DNA of 10,683 nucleotides from Planctomycetota bacterium. Lineage in GTDB: Bacteria > Planctomycetota > UBA1135 > GCA-002686595. Below the pieces are notes generated by a model. The model was given only the letters and a program-made list of their open reading frames with translations, was not told the origin of the DNA and made no database searches. Position 1 is the stretch's first letter. Every line of letters begins with the position of its first letter. The position numbers and the translations under genes were made by a program. The stretch spans positions 1-10,683 of the forward strand of contig JAJDES010000326.1 in NCBI GenBank assembly GCA_029259675.1. The letters are read 5' to 3'. This document shows, one piece after another, positions 1 to 6,720 of the stretch.

Positions 1-8
1 GGAGCCGC

Positions 9-1967
9 GTGGGGCGGGCCGAGCAGCGCAAATCATCTCAGAGCGCCTGCAAGCTTCGAACGGGCAACGGGCGCTTTTCGCGCGGACCCTTTGCGAAGCC
101 CCAAGGCTTGCACCGGACCTGGTGTCGTCGGCTGATGCTTGCCACGACCTTGCTAATTGCGGGCTGCAGGCCCGCACAATCCCCGGCTCGAACGTTGGAG
201 CTGCAGGATTTCTTTCAAGCGGGCGAACGCGCCGTTCTGCTCAACGAAACGCTGGTCTTTCACTTCACCGCAGAGGTGGACCCGACGTCACTGACGGCTG
301 AAAGCCTACGCATCATCGCTCCCGACGGTGAGCCCGCGCGCGGTCGTGCGGAGTGCAGTCGCAACCAAGTCCTTTTTCATCCGGACATCCCGCGCCAAAG
401 TGACCTGTCCGATGGTGGTTTGCTGCCAGGCTCCAAGTATCGAGTTGAGCTAAAGGGTTTCCCCGAACCCGATGGCTTGCGCGGGCGGGGAGGAGAGCCC
501 CTGGCACGCAGTCGCCGTTTCAGCTTCACGACAGTGGAAGCAAGCGAGGAAGGTTTGCTCTTCGCGGACCTCACGCCCGAATTGGCTCGCTTGATACGAG
601 TCGAGCGGGTGCGCATGGAACCAATTGATGCTATTGGGCTCAGGATTGACGAACCGGTGGATCCGCGCAGCTTGAACTCGGCCGATTTCGTACTGCGGCG
701 CAGCACGCCCCAGGGCGTGGCCGAACCCTTGTCTCTGCGTGCGGAGCTCGTTAGCAATGACGCGGATGGGGCGCGGGTGGAACTGCGAGCCCTCGCGGTG
801 GAGGGGAACGTGCGATCCATTGCCGAAGGCGATTACCATCTGTGGGTGGATTTGAACACTTTCGGCCTGTGCGACTTGCACGGCAACCGCGTCCTGCCGG
901 AATGGATTTTCAAACAGGAGCGAGTGGAGCGAATCACGGTTGAATCGGGTGCCGTGGGCGTGCGTGAAGGCTGGCTGCGCGAAGACTTTTTGAACAGCGA
1001 GCGGCGCTCGCCAGTGGTTGTCGAGGGCGCCACAGGCACGGCTCATTGGGAGGCGACGGGTTCGGTTGGGATCCGCTTTCCGGCCGCCGCCGGCGATGGC
1101 CGCGACGGCGAAGTTGAGTTGGGGACGGATGAGGCGCGCACGCAAATTTCGGCTACGCAGTTGCTGCTGCCGGAGGGCGAGCGCTGCAAACTAACTTCCA
1201 AACCGCAACTCGTTGTTTTGGCCAGCCAGGGCACCATGGTGATTGATGGTGTGCTGTGGCGCAGTGTGGAGGGGGGGGTGATTCCCGATCTCGATCAACT
1301 CGAGCCGGTGAATGACTGGTTCCAAAAAGTGCGCGTCGAAAAGCGTCAATGGAGTCAACCGGCGATGGAGTTTGAGGGCGCCAGCTCGCTGTCGGATTGG
1401 TTGAAAAAGGCGCGCAAGTTGGATCCGGGCTGGACTGTTCTAATCGCCGGCGGCGATCTCATCATCCGCGGCAACATCCTGACCGACACGTCGCTGTTGA
1501 TGGTTGCGGGTGGCCGAATTCGCAGCTCCGGCGGCCTCAAGTCGCGCAGAAGTCCCTATCTATTGGGCGGTGGCGGAGCGGTGAGCATGGTGCCGCTCTC
1601 GCCCAATGCTTTGGAGCCTCCGCTTTGGATCGATCCGCCCAATCACAATCCACTGCGCCAAACCCAGACCTGGGCCATTCGCTCGGCGCCCATGCGACCT
1701 CCGGGCGGGGTTCAGCGCTGGCTGCCGGCCGATGTCGGCGCCCTGCCCGGTTCCGGTTCCTTGCGAGTGTCCTTTACCGGCGAGCGAGATTTGCCGAGTG
1801 GTGGGATAGAGGAATTGGGTCCTGTCGATAGCCCCGTTCTTTTGGGTCCCTGCGAAGCGGTGCGGCTCTTGATTGAACTTGAGATGCCCCCGGGTTCACC
1901 CGGGGAAGCCTGGGATCCGCCCAGCGTGGATTTCGTCGAACTGACCTGGGACCAAGAAGACCGCTGA
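9..1967 (+). CDS. Large lipoprotein with two Ig-like (Big_5/SbsA-type) domains
   Basis: Probable surface or periplasmic lipoprotein of unknown role. A lipobox (LLIAGC, Cys53 counting from GTG 9) follows a basic stretch and a short hydrophobic segment. The frame is open to the window's left edge. GTG 9 has GGAG four bases upstream but gives an unusually long 52-residue leader. TTG 108 gives a normal 20-residue lipoprotein signal (starting MHRTWCRRLML), so the true start may be there. Residues about 62-178 and 195-305 each look like a Big_5 Ig-like domain: the first has 'VDPTSLTAESL' and a 'FSFTT' end, the second 'IDEPVDPRSLNSADF'. Residues about 475-525 are Gly-rich with beta-repeat character (IAGGDLIIRGNI, MVAGGRIRSSGG). 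The C-terminal ~100 residues are beta-rich and Pro/Gly-rich. No catalytic motif was seen. Its stop overlaps the pilD start by one base (TGATG), which implies co-translation with the prepilin peptidase. Family assignment is by eye. Confidence 0.8.
   Translation: MGRAEQRKSSQSACKLRTGNGRFSRGPFAKPQGLHRTWCRRLMLATTLLIAGCRPAQSPARTLELQDFFQAGERAVLLNETLVFHFTAEVDPTSLTAESLRIIAPDGEPARGRAECSRNQVLFHPDIPRQSDLSDGGLLPGSKYRVELKGFPEPDGLRGRGGEPLARSRRFSFTTVEASEEGLLFADLTPELARLIRVERVRMEPIDAIGLRIDEPVDPRSLNSADFVLRRSTPQGVAEPLSLRAELVSNDADGARVELRALAVEGNVRSIAEGDYHLWVDLNTFGLCDLHGNRVLPEWIFKQERVERITVESGAVGVREGWLREDFLNSERRSPVVVEGATGTAHWEATGSVGIRFPAAAGDGRDGEVELGTDEARTQISATQLLLPEGERCKLTSKPQLVVLASQGTMVIDGVLWRSVEGGVIPDLDQLEPVNDWFQKVRVEKRQWSQPAMEFEGASSLSDWLKKARKLDPGWTVLIAGGDLIIRGNILTDTSLLMVAGGRIRSSGGLKSRRSPYLLGGGGAVSMVPLSPNALEPPLWIDPPNHNPLRQTQTWAIRSAPMRPPGGVQRWLPADVGALPGSGSLRVSFTGERDLPSGGIEELGPVDSPVLLGPCEAVRLLIELEMPPGSPGEAWDPPSVDFVELTWDQEDR
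1888..1905. repeat. 18-bp perfect inverted repeat near the end of the lipoprotein gene
   Basis: CCCCGGGT and ACCCGGGG are separated by TC, giving a perfect 8-bp stem with a two-base loop. It lies inside the coding sequence (codons for PPGSPG), about 60 bases before the pilD start. It has no T-tract, so it is not an intrinsic terminator. It may simply reflect Pro/Gly codons. A translational effect on pilD is possible but unsupported. Confidence 0.45.
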
Positions 1968-2902
1968 TGCCCCCCGAGCTCCAACAGCCCTTTTTTCTCG
2001 CTGCGACGACCCTAGTGGGTTTGATGGTGGGCTCATTCCTCAACGTGGCGATCCATCGCTTGCCGCTGGAGGGGCAAAGTGTCGGCAATCCGCGCCGCTC
2101 GCGCTGCCCCAAGTGCGGACACGCTTTGTCTTGGTACGAAAACATCCCGGTCCTGTCCTGGATTCTCTTGCGCGCGCGCTGCAGCGGCTGCAAAACGCCG
2201 ATCTCAATGCGCTATCCACTGGTCGAGCTATTGACGGCCGGCCTGTGGTACTTGGCGGCTTCGCGTCTGCCGCTGGAAGACTGGGATTTGATCGCTGTGC
2301 ACATCCTGGTGCTCTCCGGTTTGATCGTGGCCACTTTCGTGGACTTCGATTGCTTTGAAATCCCGGACGAAATCTCCAAGGGCGGCATGTGGCTGGCGCC
2401 CGTGCTCAGCTTGGCTGTGCCCTCCTTGCACAACTCGACGCTGATTGCGCAGCGAATGAGCTCCAATTGGGAACCTGGGCTCCCTGTGGACCGCCTAGGG
2501 GCTCTATTCGGCTGCTTGGCCGGAATGGCCGTGGGCGGGGGGATCTTGATTGCAGTGGGCTGGATCGGCTCCAAGCTCTATGGCAGGGACGCCATGGGCT
2601 TTGGGGACGTGAAGCTGCTCGCTGCGGGCGGGGGCTTCATCGGGCCGGGAGGGGCGCTGGCGGCCATGATGCTGGGATCGGTCGTCGCTTCGGTTGCGGG
2701 GCTCGGCAATATGCTGCGCTTCTACTTCCTTTCCCGCTCGCGCACCAAAAAACGCGGGGTTCAAAAGAGCCGCGCGGCAAGCGTTCGATTGGCACGCATT
2801 GTGGGTCGCTACATCCCATTTGGGCCCTATCTCGGAATCGGTATTGGAATCGTGCTCTTGGCTTGGAATGATGTGCGTCAGCTCATTCAATGGAGCCATT
2901 GA
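1967..2902 (+). CDS. pilD: Type IV prepilin peptidase / N-methyltransferase (PilD)
   Basis: Inner-membrane aspartyl protease that cleaves the leader of type IV prepilins (and type II secretion pseudopilins) and N-methylates the new N-terminus. The 311 residues begin with the family signature 'GSFLNVAIHRLP' (22-33). A cytoplasmic zinc-binding domain follows with Cys47/Cys50 and Cys72/Cys75 (CPKC...CSGC). The two catalytic aspartate regions are present: 'VDFDCFEIPD' (Asp126/Asp128, residues 125-134) and 'GFGDVK' (Asp214, 211-216). A C-terminal 'IPFGPYLGIG' is also typical. Several hydrophobic segments lie between residues 85 and 300. Two stretches look longer than in compact homologs: about 150-180 after the first Asp motif, and a basic loop at 257-279 (SRSRTKKRGVQKSRAASVR). 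ATG 1967 overlaps the preceding stop, with only a weak AAGAAG upstream, consistent with translational coupling. The nearest motor genes (pilTBC) lie about 3.8 kb downstream. Confidence 0.95.
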   Translation: MPPELQQPFFLAATTLVGLMVGSFLNVAIHRLPLEGQSVGNPRRSRCPKCGHALSWYENIPVLSWILLRARCSGCKTPISMRYPLVELLTAGLWYLAASRLPLEDWDLIAVHILVLSGLIVATFVDFDCFEIPDEISKGGMWLAPVLSLAVPSLHNSTLIAQRMSSNWEPGLPVDRLGALFGCLAGMAVGGGILIAVGWIGSKLYGRDAMGFGDVKLLAAGGGFIGPGGALAAMMLGSVVASVAGLGNMLRFYFLSRSRTKKRGVQKSRAASVRLARIVGRYIPFGPYLGIGIGIVLLAWNDVRQLIQWSH

Positions 2903-2953
2903 GCGCTGCACCGAGACTTTCATCCGACCAGCAACACGAATCGCGCTCGAACC

Positions 2954-2958
2954 GGGGA
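2954..2958 (+). promoter_or_regulatory. Ribosome binding site that fixes the OmpA-family lipoprotein start
   Basis: GGGGA lies six bases before ATG 2965. The same frame is open from ATG 2890, but that start would overlap pilD and put 25 polar residues before the signal peptide. The RBS and the clean lipoprotein signal both support 2965. Confidence 0.6.
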
Positions 2959-2964
2959 CCCGAA

Positions 2965-3633
2965 ATGAACCACACGCGCCTCTTCCAATACGCATTGGCA
3001 TGCCTATGCCTCGTTCCGATGTTCAGCTCCTGCGTCTCCACCAAGACGTTGAAGGAGCGGGATAAGGAGATCATGGCCCTGCGCGAACAGCGCACAAACC
3101 TGAAGAAGGAATTGAGGGCCACGCTCGACGAAATGGGCAGCCTCGAAGTCGCCTTGGCCGAGGCCAGCGCCCGAATGAATCAGGTGCCCGAGCCCATGCC
3201 GGCGGATCCGAACCGATTTGATGACATCAACAAATTGGGCATCGACACGATGCAGCGCGGCTCCGACTTGGTGATTTCGATTCCCTCGTCGATCACTTTT
3301 GGTTCGGGCCAAGCGGCGCTGACATCCCAGGGCAAGCAGGCCATGATGGCCGTTGCTCAAACCCTGGAGCGGGAATACCCGAGTGCCGAGTATTGGATCG
3401 AAGGTCACACCGATTCCGACCCGATTTCCAAGTCCAAGTTCGGCTCCAACCGTGAGCTTTCCATTGCGCGCGCGATGGCCGTCCTGCATTACCTCGTAGA
3501 GAATTGCGGAACGCCGGACGCGCAATGCGTCGTGGGCGGGCATGGCGAATACAGGCCCGTTGCCTCCAACAGTTCCAAGTCGGAAAAGGCGCGCAACCGT
3601 CGCGTCGAAATCGTAGTTCACCGGTCCAGTTGA
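2965..3633 (+). CDS. OmpA-family lipoprotein with coiled-coil stalk (Pal/MotB-like C-terminal domain)
   Basis: Likely outer-membrane lipoprotein that anchors the membrane to peptidoglycan. The 222-residue product starts with a signal peptide ending in a lipobox-like 'MFSSC' (Cys23). Residues about 28-72 are charged and heptad-like (KTLKERDKEIMALREQ...), a probable coiled coil. Residues about 105-220 form an OmpA_C domain: 'FGSGQAALTSQG', 'IEGHTDSD' (145-152), 'NRELSIARA' (162-170), 'GHGEYRP' and 'ARNRRVEIVV'. In this family the Asp of GHTD (Asp150 here) and the Arg of LSxxRA (Arg169) contact diaminopimelate, and both are kept. The usual Gly before the final RxxNRR motif is replaced (SEKARNRR). 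The gene follows pilD by 62 bases on the same strand and the terminator at 3782 lies downstream, so it probably ends the transcription unit. A T4P anchoring role is possible; a general Pal-like role is equally likely. Confidence 0.88.
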   Translation: MNHTRLFQYALACLCLVPMFSSCVSTKTLKERDKEIMALREQRTNLKKELRATLDEMGSLEVALAEASARMNQVPEPMPADPNRFDDINKLGIDTMQRGSDLVISIPSSITFGSGQAALTSQGKQAMMAVAQTLEREYPSAEYWIEGHTDSDPISKSKFGSNRELSIARAMAVLHYLVENCGTPDAQCVVGGHGEYRPVASNSSKSEKARNRRVEIVVHRSS

Positions 3634-3781
3634 TGTGACCAACTTGATCTTGTCCGGCGAGTGAGCACGCTCCTCCGCGCGCGGACAAACGCGCCAGTCT
3701 GCCGGCGCCGCTACGGACAATTTGAGCTGCGGGTTGGCACACAAAACAACCTGCAAGCGCGGCATCGCTCCGCAAAAGAAC

Positions 3782-3819
3782 AGCAGCCCGATTCCAATCC
3801 CTTGGAGTCGGGCTGTTTT
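3782..3819 (+). terminator. Strong rho-independent terminator after the OmpA-family gene
   Basis: CAGCCCGATTCCAA (3784-3797) pairs with TTGGAGTCGGGCTG (3802-3815) around a TCCC loop: a 14-bp stem with a single G-U wobble, followed by TTTT (3816-3819). The stem can extend two pairs outward. An A-rich stretch (AAAAGAA, 3774-3780) precedes it, so it may also terminate weakly on the minus strand. It closes the lipoprotein-pilD-OmpA unit and separates it from the EF-G-like gene. Confidence 0.88.
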
Positions 3820-3835
3820 GCGTAGAGAGTGCTCT

Positions 3836-4093
3836 GTGAGTGCTAGTTCCGCGCGGGCCGAACGATTGGTTCAAACCGCGGCGGATGTGATCGCTTGCAA
3901 TCAGTTCAAGCAGGCGGGCTGGGTCCCTTGGGGCAAAAAGGTATCGCGACGCGGCTGCAAAAGCGGTCACCGGAGCTGCATTTGCCATGGAACGGGCTCA
4001 CGCAGAATTGCGATGGAACTTGGCGCTTGCGAGCAAGCAACGCTCTACAAACATGGCCGCGACGAAGTCCGTTTGGCGCTAGTCGCGCTTTAG
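3836..4093 (+). pseudogene. Possible remnant of a TetR-family regulator
   Basis: An 85-codon frame from GTG 3836 to TAG 4093. Its start (MSASSARAERLVQTAADVIA) resembles the first helix of TetR-family repressors. Its end (RRIAMELGACEQATLYKHG then RDEVRLALVAL) resembles the helix-turn-helix plus the 'TLYxHF..KdeL' region. In an intact TetR protein these parts are about 20 residues apart; here about 35 Cys/Gly/Arg-rich residues intervene. The ligand-binding domain is absent after the stop. Codon-position GC (roughly 62/55/61 percent by my hand count) lacks the strong bias expected of an intact gene here. It could be a decayed or frameshifted regulator gene, or a chance resemblance. The frame begins 17 bases after the terminator, with only a weak GAGAG upstream. 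Confidence 0.25.
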
Positions 4094-4268
4094 GCGAAGA
4101 GCGCAGTCGTCCCTTCGCCGCAATTCGAGCGGGCCCCCAATGCGATTTCCAGTGCCCAGGGCGGCTTGCCGATGCGCGCGCGGCGGGGCTTTTCGCGATC
4201 GGTGGGGAGGCTGACCTTTTCGCGGGCAAGCTTGGGGGGAAATCGTAGGATAGGACACTTTTCGAGCC

Positions 4269-4285
4269 GGGAAGGACCTGTTCCC
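4269..4285 (+). repeat. Small hairpin in the leader of the EF-G-like gene
   Basis: GGGAA (4269-4273) pairs with TTCCC (4281-4285) around the loop GGACCTG. The same heptamer recurs at 4319-4325, immediately before the start codon. The stem is short, so this is a weak structural observation. Confidence 0.3.
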
Positions 4286-4325
4286 CCCAGCCTACTTCAA
4301 TCAACCCCAACCGCTATCGGACCTG

Positions 4326-6326
4326 ATGGACGCAGCTCACACCCGGAACATTGCATTCGTTGGACACCCCTCATCCGGCAAAACCACGCTGGTGGACGCA
4401 CTTGCCTTTTTGACCGGTGCGACCGATCGACAGGGGAGCGTGGCGGAAAAGACGAGTATTTGCGATACGGAGCCGGAGGAGCAAGACAAGCAGCACACGC
4501 TTCAGTTGTCTGTGGTGCACGCGGAGAAGGAAGGGGTGGCCTGGAACTTTTTTGATACGCCGGGTTATCCCGATTTCGTCGGCGAAACCAATTCGGGCAT
4601 GTTCGCGGCCGACCTGGTCATGGGAACCGTCAGTTGTTCCAGCGGCGTCACCTTCAACTTGATGAAGAAAATGGGGGCCGCCAAGAGTTTGAATCGTGGT
4701 CGGGCGATCGTCATCACGCACATCGATGGGGACAACGCCGACTTTGAAGAGCTGGTGCTCTCGTTGCGCGACAAGATCAGTGAGACTTGCGTACCGGTGC
4801 TCTTGCCCAACGAAAACGGTGGGGGCTTCTCCGCCGTAACCAAAGTCATTGATCACGATAGCGATTGGCACAAGCGGCTCTTCGACAGGGTGATGGATGC
4901 CTGCGAAGACGAGAAGTTGCTCAATGATTACTTGGAAACCGAGAGCCTGACGGTTGAACAATTGGACGAGCACATGCCCCATGCGGTTGCGCGCGGGGCC
5001 CTGATTCCGATCTTGGCCTGCAATCCGGTCACCGGCGTGGGCGTGCCGGAGGTGCTCGACTTCCTGCGACACTTTGCACCCCATCCCACCGATGGAGCCG
5101 TCTTCACTGCAGAGGACGAAGTGGTCGCGCTCGATCCGCAAGCGGACTTGTTGGGTGTTGTCTTCAATGTTCGGGCCGATCCGCACGTGGGCAAGATTTG
5201 CACGGCGCGCATTCTGCGCGGCACGCTCAAGGCTTCGGACTCGATTGCCGTCGGCGATGAGAAGGGTGAAAAAGTCGGTGGCCTATTTCATCTTGTGGGA
5301 GGCAAGAAACGCGACAGCATCGAGTCTGCGGGGCCCGGCGACATTGTTGCGTTTTCCAAGGTCGAAAAGATTCCCTGTTGGAGCAGCTTTGGAATTGCGG
5401 GTAGCGAGAGCGTCCCCAAGGTTGAGTCACCACCTTCGGCGGTGCCCATGGTGTCCTTGGCCGTCTTCCCCAAGAGTCGTGCGGATGAGCAGAAGATCGG
5501 CGAGGCGCTTCACAAGCTCGAAGCGGAAGATGTGACCTTCCGCACCCTGCACGATCCCTTGACCCATGAGTTGGTGATGTGCGGCATGAGCGACTTGCAC
5601 CTGCAGATGATGGAGGCGCGACTCAAAAGGCGCTTTGGTGTAGAGATTGAGACCAAGTTGCCGCGCATCGCCTACCAGGAATCGGTGACCAAACCTTCCG
5701 AGGGTCATCACCGCCACAAGAAGCAAAGTGGCGGGCGCGGGCAATTCGGGGAGTGCTACATTCGGATGAAGCCGGGGGCGAAGGGCTCGGGAATCACCTT
5801 TCACGACAAGGTCGTTGGCGGGTCCATTCCGCGCAATTTGATTCCGGCCGTCGAGAAGGGGGTGCGCGCCGTTTGCGACGAAGGCGTACTCACCCACAGC
5901 AAGGTTGTGGACTTGGAAGTCGAGCTTTACGACGGCAAATTCCACGCGGTCGATTCGGACGAGGCGAGTTTCAAGGCTGCCGGCGCGCGCGCCTTTAAGG
6001 ATGCCTTTGGCAAGGGGCGTCCGGTTTTGCTGGAACCCGTCATGGCCGTGGACATTCATGTGGGCTCGGATCACGCGGGAACGATTTTCTCCGATATCAC
6101 AAGTCATCGACGCGGCCATGTGACCGAGCAAGACACCGAGGAAGGCATCACGGTCATCAAGGCCCACGTTCCGCTCTCAACGATGCAGACCTACCATCGC
6201 GATCTGAAATCACAGACGTCCGGCGAAGGCTCTTACTCGATGGAATTGGATCACTACGCGTCCATGCCCAAGGATGAGCAGGAGCGCGTTGTTCGGGAAC
6301 TGGCCAAGCAAGATCAGGAGGACTAG
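4326..6326 (+). CDS. EF-G-like translational GTPase (divergent EF-G paralog)
   Basis: Homolog of ribosomal translocase EF-G, of the EF-G-like class rather than housekeeping FusA. The 666 residues are slightly short against about 690-700 for EF-G. G domain: P-loop 'GHPSSGKTT' (13-21; EF-G has GHIDAGKTT), probable switch-I Thr58, G3 'DTPGYPDF' (77-84), G4 position 'THIDGDNADF' (131-140), G5 around 'ACNPVTG' (231-237). Domain II spans about 272-355, III about 375-445, IV about 446-570 (including 'SGGRGQFGECYIRMKP' and the tip 'VDSDEASFKAAGARAF'), V about 571-650 ('TSGEGSYSMELDHY'). Tyr81 replaces the catalytic switch-II His of EF-G. G4 has Thr-His where canonical NKxD has Asn-Lys. The ribosome-facing domains look intact, so ribosome binding is likely while GTPase rate may differ. 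ATG 4326 sits at the expected distance from the P-loop, with a weak GGA upstream. It appears monocistronic. Confidence 0.92.
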   Translation: MDAAHTRNIAFVGHPSSGKTTLVDALAFLTGATDRQGSVAEKTSICDTEPEEQDKQHTLQLSVVHAEKEGVAWNFFDTPGYPDFVGETNSGMFAADLVMGTVSCSSGVTFNLMKKMGAAKSLNRGRAIVITHIDGDNADFEELVLSLRDKISETCVPVLLPNENGGGFSAVTKVIDHDSDWHKRLFDRVMDACEDEKLLNDYLETESLTVEQLDEHMPHAVARGALIPILACNPVTGVGVPEVLDFLRHFAPHPTDGAVFTAEDEVVALDPQADLLGVVFNVRADPHVGKICTARILRGTLKASDSIAVGDEKGEKVGGLFHLVGGKKRDSIESAGPGDIVAFSKVEKIPCWSSFGIAGSESVPKVESPPSAVPMVSLAVFPKSRADEQKIGEALHKLEAEDVTFRTLHDPLTHELVMCGMSDLHLQMMEARLKRRFGVEIETKLPRIAYQESVTKPSEGHHRHKKQSGGRGQFGECYIRMKPGAKGSGITFHDKVVGGSIPRNLIPAVEKGVRAVCDEGVLTHSKVVDLEVELYDGKFHAVDSDEASFKAAGARAFKDAFGKGRPVLLEPVMAVDIHVGSDHAGTIFSDITSHRRGHVTEQDTEEGITVIKAHVPLSTMQTYHRDLKSQTSGEGSYSMELDHYASMPKDEQERVVRELAKQDQED

Positions 6327-6720
6327 AAGCTCCGCAGAGGCGGCATGGCCTCGCTAGGGCCATGGCGCTTGGCGCGGCAAGCTTGGGTTTGCCGGCCGAT
6401 CCTTCGCCCTCATTTCAGCGGCCCGATGGGATGTACTTCCCAGCGGGCCGCTGACGTTGGAACGGCTCCCCGCCCGCCGGTAGAGCTCGAATTGCTCCCA
6501 TTTCAAGGCTTTGGTGGGGGCCGGTGGGCTGTGGGGCGATCGGGTTCATACCGCATCCAGGGACCCGAGAGCGGCGGCGCAAGCTGGGTTCGGTTTGCTC
6601 GCGGCGCAGGCGGCGGAAAAGTTTTCCTAGGGCGTTTCACAAACTGAAACGGCGGCTCCAGAAGCGCGGGGACTAAGGCCGACAGGGGGGGTGACCCACT
6701 GACTCCAGCCCACAGTCCAA
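6327..6720. other. Intergenic region of 394 bases between the EF-G-like gene and pilT
   Basis: There is no recognisable gene. An open frame continues in the EF-G reading frame after its TAG (6345-6647, about 100 Gly/Arg/Trp-rich residues), but I see no family motif, RBS or codon bias for it. The region contains a long two-part hairpin (6415-6454), a 7-bp hairpin (CGTTTCA/TGAAACG, 6633-6651) and a G7 tract (6685-6691). The pilT promoter presumably lies here, but I could not identify convincing -35/-10 or sigma-54 elements. Confidence 0.55.
6415..6454. repeat. 40-nt two-part hairpin downstream of the EF-G-like gene
   Basis: TCAGCGGCCCG (6415-6425) is perfectly complementary to CGGGCCGCTGA (6444-6454). 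Inside it, TGGGA (6427-6431) pairs with TCCCA (6438-6442), with one A/G mismatch between the stems and a TGTACT loop. No T-tract follows on either strand, so it is not a textbook intrinsic terminator. It may act as a factor-dependent terminator, an RNA-stabilising 3' end or a protein-binding palindrome. Confidence 0.6.

Larger units (their letters stand above)
3634..4325. other. Intergenic region of about 690 bases
   Basis: There is no convincing intact gene on either strand. The region holds an intrinsic terminator (3782-3819), a possible decayed TetR-like reading frame (3836-4093) and, next to the EF-G-like gene, a small hairpin (4269-4285). Longer open frames on the minus strand (around 3906-4310) and in the third plus frame (3895-4248) have no recognisable motif and look like ordinary high-GC open frames. 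I looked for a -35/-10 pair ahead of the EF-G-like gene. TAGGAT at 4246-4251 could serve as a -10, but no good -35 lies at the right spacing. No tRNA-like fold was found. Confidence 0.6.

Noticed and set aside
2890..2964. ATG 2890 as the start of the OmpA-family lipoprotein
   Set aside because: It would overlap pilD and place 25 polar residues ahead of the signal peptide. ATG 2965 has a clear GGGGA ribosome binding site and a normal lipoprotein signal.
3860..3885. GGTTCAAACC at 3868-3877 looked like a tRNA T-arm
   Set aside because: The surrounding bases do not form the T-stem, and no acceptor or anticodon arm fits.
4246..4251. TAGGAT as a -10 box for the EF-G-like gene
   Set aside because: No acceptable -35 hexamer 16-18 bases upstream, so a promoter call would be guesswork.
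3906..4310. A 134-residue minus-strand open frame
   Set aside because: Pro/Ser/Arg-rich with no recognisable motif. It overlaps the possible TetR-like remnant and looks like an ordinary open frame in high-GC DNA.
4225..6387. The 12-mer GGCAAGCTTGGG on both sides of the EF-G-like gene (4225-4236 and 6376-6387), which could hint at insertion of the gene between direct repeats
   Set aside because: In 10 kb a few 12-base matches are expected by chance, the flanks diverge quickly, and there is no integrase, transposase or other mobility signal.
6345..6647. A 100-residue open frame directly after the EF-G-like gene and in the same frame
   Set aside because: No family motif, no RBS, Gly/Arg/Trp-rich composition and no codon-position bias. 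The strong hairpin at 6415-6454 lies inside it. It is better read as non-coding.
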